Shown in pieces: positions 62,771-64,000 of a stretch of DNA of 64,000 bases. This DNA is from JABCPE02 sp963518955 (lineage in GTDB: Bacteria > Bacteroidota > Bacteroidia > Flavobacteriales > Weeksellaceae). The stretch lies in assembly GCA_963518955.1 (NCBI GenBank), contig CAUQKI010000005.1, positions 1 through 64,000 of the forward strand, written 5' to 3'. The notes beneath the pieces are model-generated. The model saw only the letters and a list, made by a program, of their open reading frames with translations. It searched no databases and had not been told where the DNA came from. The stretch's first letter is position 1. Every line of letters begins with the position of its first letter. Made by a program: the position numbers and the translations under genes.

Positions 62771-64000
62771 CTACGCAAATATTTTTTCCTTTAAATCTTT
62801 GATGTATTTCTTTACTTCTTTATCTATCTTAGAAAAATCTTTGATAGTATTGTAAGCATGCATCACCGTAGTGTGGTCTTTTCCTCCCATTTCATTGCCT
62901 ATTTTAGCATAGGTAGCATTGGTATATTCTTTAGAAAAATACATTGCTAATTGTCTTGGCAGGGCAATTTCTCTTTTTCTGGTTTTGGATAGAAGCTGCT
63001 CTTTGTGAATTCCAAAATAATCACAAACCACATCTTGTATTAGTGAAATACTGATTGTTTTATCCTTATTGGTTGCGATTTTATTGATGGTTTCTTTTAA
63101 TAAATCAAGAGTAAGGTCAGACTTATAAATCATGGAATGAGCTATAACTGAGTTAATTACCCCTATAAGTTCTCTCACATTAGATTTAACCTCCGATGCC
63201 AAAAAGTCTATTATATCCTCACTCAGCTGGATACCATCTCGCTGAAGTTTGTTGCTGATGATTTTCTTTCTTGTAGAAAAATCTGGCGATTTTATCTCCA
63301 CAGAAAGTCCCCATTTAAAACGAGAAACGATTCTTTCCTCTATATCTTGGATATCCACAGGCGCTTTATCAGAAGTCAGAACGACCTGTTTCCCATTTTG
63401 GTGTAAATGGTCAAAAATATGGAAGAATGTATCCTGTGTTGCTTTTTTACCTGAAAGGAACTGAATATCATCTATAATAAGGACATCCACCATTTGGTAA
63501 AAATTAGCAAATTCTGCTCTTTTCTCAGGATTTTTAGTATTCGCTACATTGATAAACTGCTGAATAAACTTCTCCGATGGGACATAAACCACTATTTTAT
63601 CTGGGAATTTGTTTTTAACTTCCAGACCTATCCCGTGAGCTATGTGAGTTTTCCCAACTCCCACACCTCCGTAAATAAAAAGCGGGTTAAAAGATGTCTG
63701 CCCTGGTCTGTCTGCAATAGCCTTGGCAGCTGTGAAAGCAAACTTATTACTCTCTCCTTCTATGAAATTCTCAAAAGATAATGTAGGATTCAGATTTGAT
63801 TCTACATTTACTTTTTTAATCCCAGGTATCGCAAAATGATTATTCCCTTTCCCTATGAAAGAAGGAGGCATTACTTCCTGTTTTTTAGGAGTTTGCAGAT
63901 TTATAGCCTTATAGGTTACTTCCTTTTTTTCTTTTTCCTGTCCTTTTTCTGCTACAGCATACCAAAGTTTTATCCCCTTACCAAAATACTTTTTTAGGGC
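62771..64000 (-). CDS. dnaA: Chromosomal replication initiator DnaA (5' end outside the window)
   Basis: The frame is open to the right edge, giving 409 codons. The part beyond 63871 reads LKKYFGKGIKLWYAVAEKG, the end of domain I, so the gene starts outside. Domain III: YGGVGVGKTHIAHGIG (Walker A), VDVLIIDDIQFLSGKKATQD (Walker B), then IVSRFKWGLSVEI with the arginine-finger region. Domain IV: REIALPRQLAMYFSKEY, then GGKDHTTVMHAYNTI, which binds DnaA boxes. The frame's internal ATG at 63871 is not the true start. No DnaA boxes were seen on the downstream side within the window. Confidence 0.95.
   Translation of the reverse strand, partial: ALKKYFGKGIKLWYAVAEKGQEKEKKEVTYKAINLQTPKKQEVMPPSFIGKGNNHFAIPGIKKVNVESNLNPTLSFENFIEGESNKFAFTAAKAIADRPGQTSFNPLFIYGGVGVGKTHIAHGIGLEVKNKFPDKIVVYVPSEKFIQQFINVANTKNPEKRAEFANFYQMVDVLIIDDIQFLSGKKATQDTFFHIFDHLHQNGKQVVLTSDKAPVDIQDIEERIVSRFKWGLSVEIKSPDFSTRKKIISNKLQRDGIQLSEDIIDFLASEVKSNVRELIGVINSVIAHSMIYKSDLTLDLLKETINKIATNKDKTISISLIQDVVCDYFGIHKEQLLSKTRKREIALPRQLAMYFSKEYTNATYAKIGNEMGGKDHTTVMHAYNTIKDFSKIDKEVKKYIKDLKEKIFA

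Overview
The window reads as a chromosomal segment of an AT-rich member of the Bacteroidota, most likely a flavobacterium of the Weeksellaceae (Chryseobacterium/Riemerella/Elizabethkingia-like). The evidence is indirect. Most transcription units start just downstream of a TAnnTTTG box, the Bacteroidota -7 element. Ribosome-binding sites are weak. The gene families are typical of the group: DUF5606, DUF4476, DKNYY-type repeats, GSCFA, a BtuB plus beta-propeller lipoprotein pair, and a WbpP-type epimerase. The genus is not resolved. No phage, transposase, integrase or CRISPR array is visible.

Bases 1-12,100 are an accessory region. It holds the tail of an epimerase gene, a scrap of a DJ-1/PfpI gene, an NAD(P)-binding protein, and many small acidic soluble proteins that look like orphan immunity proteins (two SUKH-like, one possibly WapI-like, one DUF2004-like and several unassigned). 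One family is present as an intact copy, an internally deleted copy and a decayed remnant. Another N-terminal module is duplicated, with one copy cut short. Interspersed are TfoX-like, CPBP protease, LuxR-type and Crp/Fnr-type genes. No toxin gene accompanies them.

Bases 12,200-36,800 are mostly core genome: periplasmic protease DegP, a bifunctional nuclease, a nucleoside transporter, RlpA, a SufT-like protein with an exonuclease, outer-membrane barrels, a small XRE regulator facing a membrane protein, and ndk. Next come two tandem copies of a roughly 140-bp unit that looks like twin small-RNA genes, then rnpB, a cobalamin riboswitch, a BtuB-type receptor and a probable BtuG lipoprotein. After these come cca, a tRNA-Glu/rpsT/tRNA-Glu array, an amidase divergent from lptD, a ridA operon, mazG, the ruvX-def pair and several lipoproteins.

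Bases 36,900-45,850 carry an ABC-F ATPase, a CD225/DUF2752 pair, a DEAD-box helicase, a DUF47-PiT phosphate transport operon and a polyprenyl diphosphate synthase. Bases 45,856-58,774 form a surface-polysaccharide locus: GSCFA protein, ABC exporter/flippase, GT8 transferase, acyltransferase, a second transferase, MBOAT plus SGNH partner, two epimerases, a polysaccharide deacetylase, a sugar formyltransferase and a nucleotide-sugar dehydrogenase. The set is rich in decorating enzymes and poor in glycosyltransferases. The right end has a Sua5-type protein, an rsmI-like methyltransferase coupled to two tandem secreted proteins, yggS, and dnaA, which runs off the right edge.

All identifications come from reading motifs by eye; no database search was run. 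Base composition and identity figures are eye estimates.
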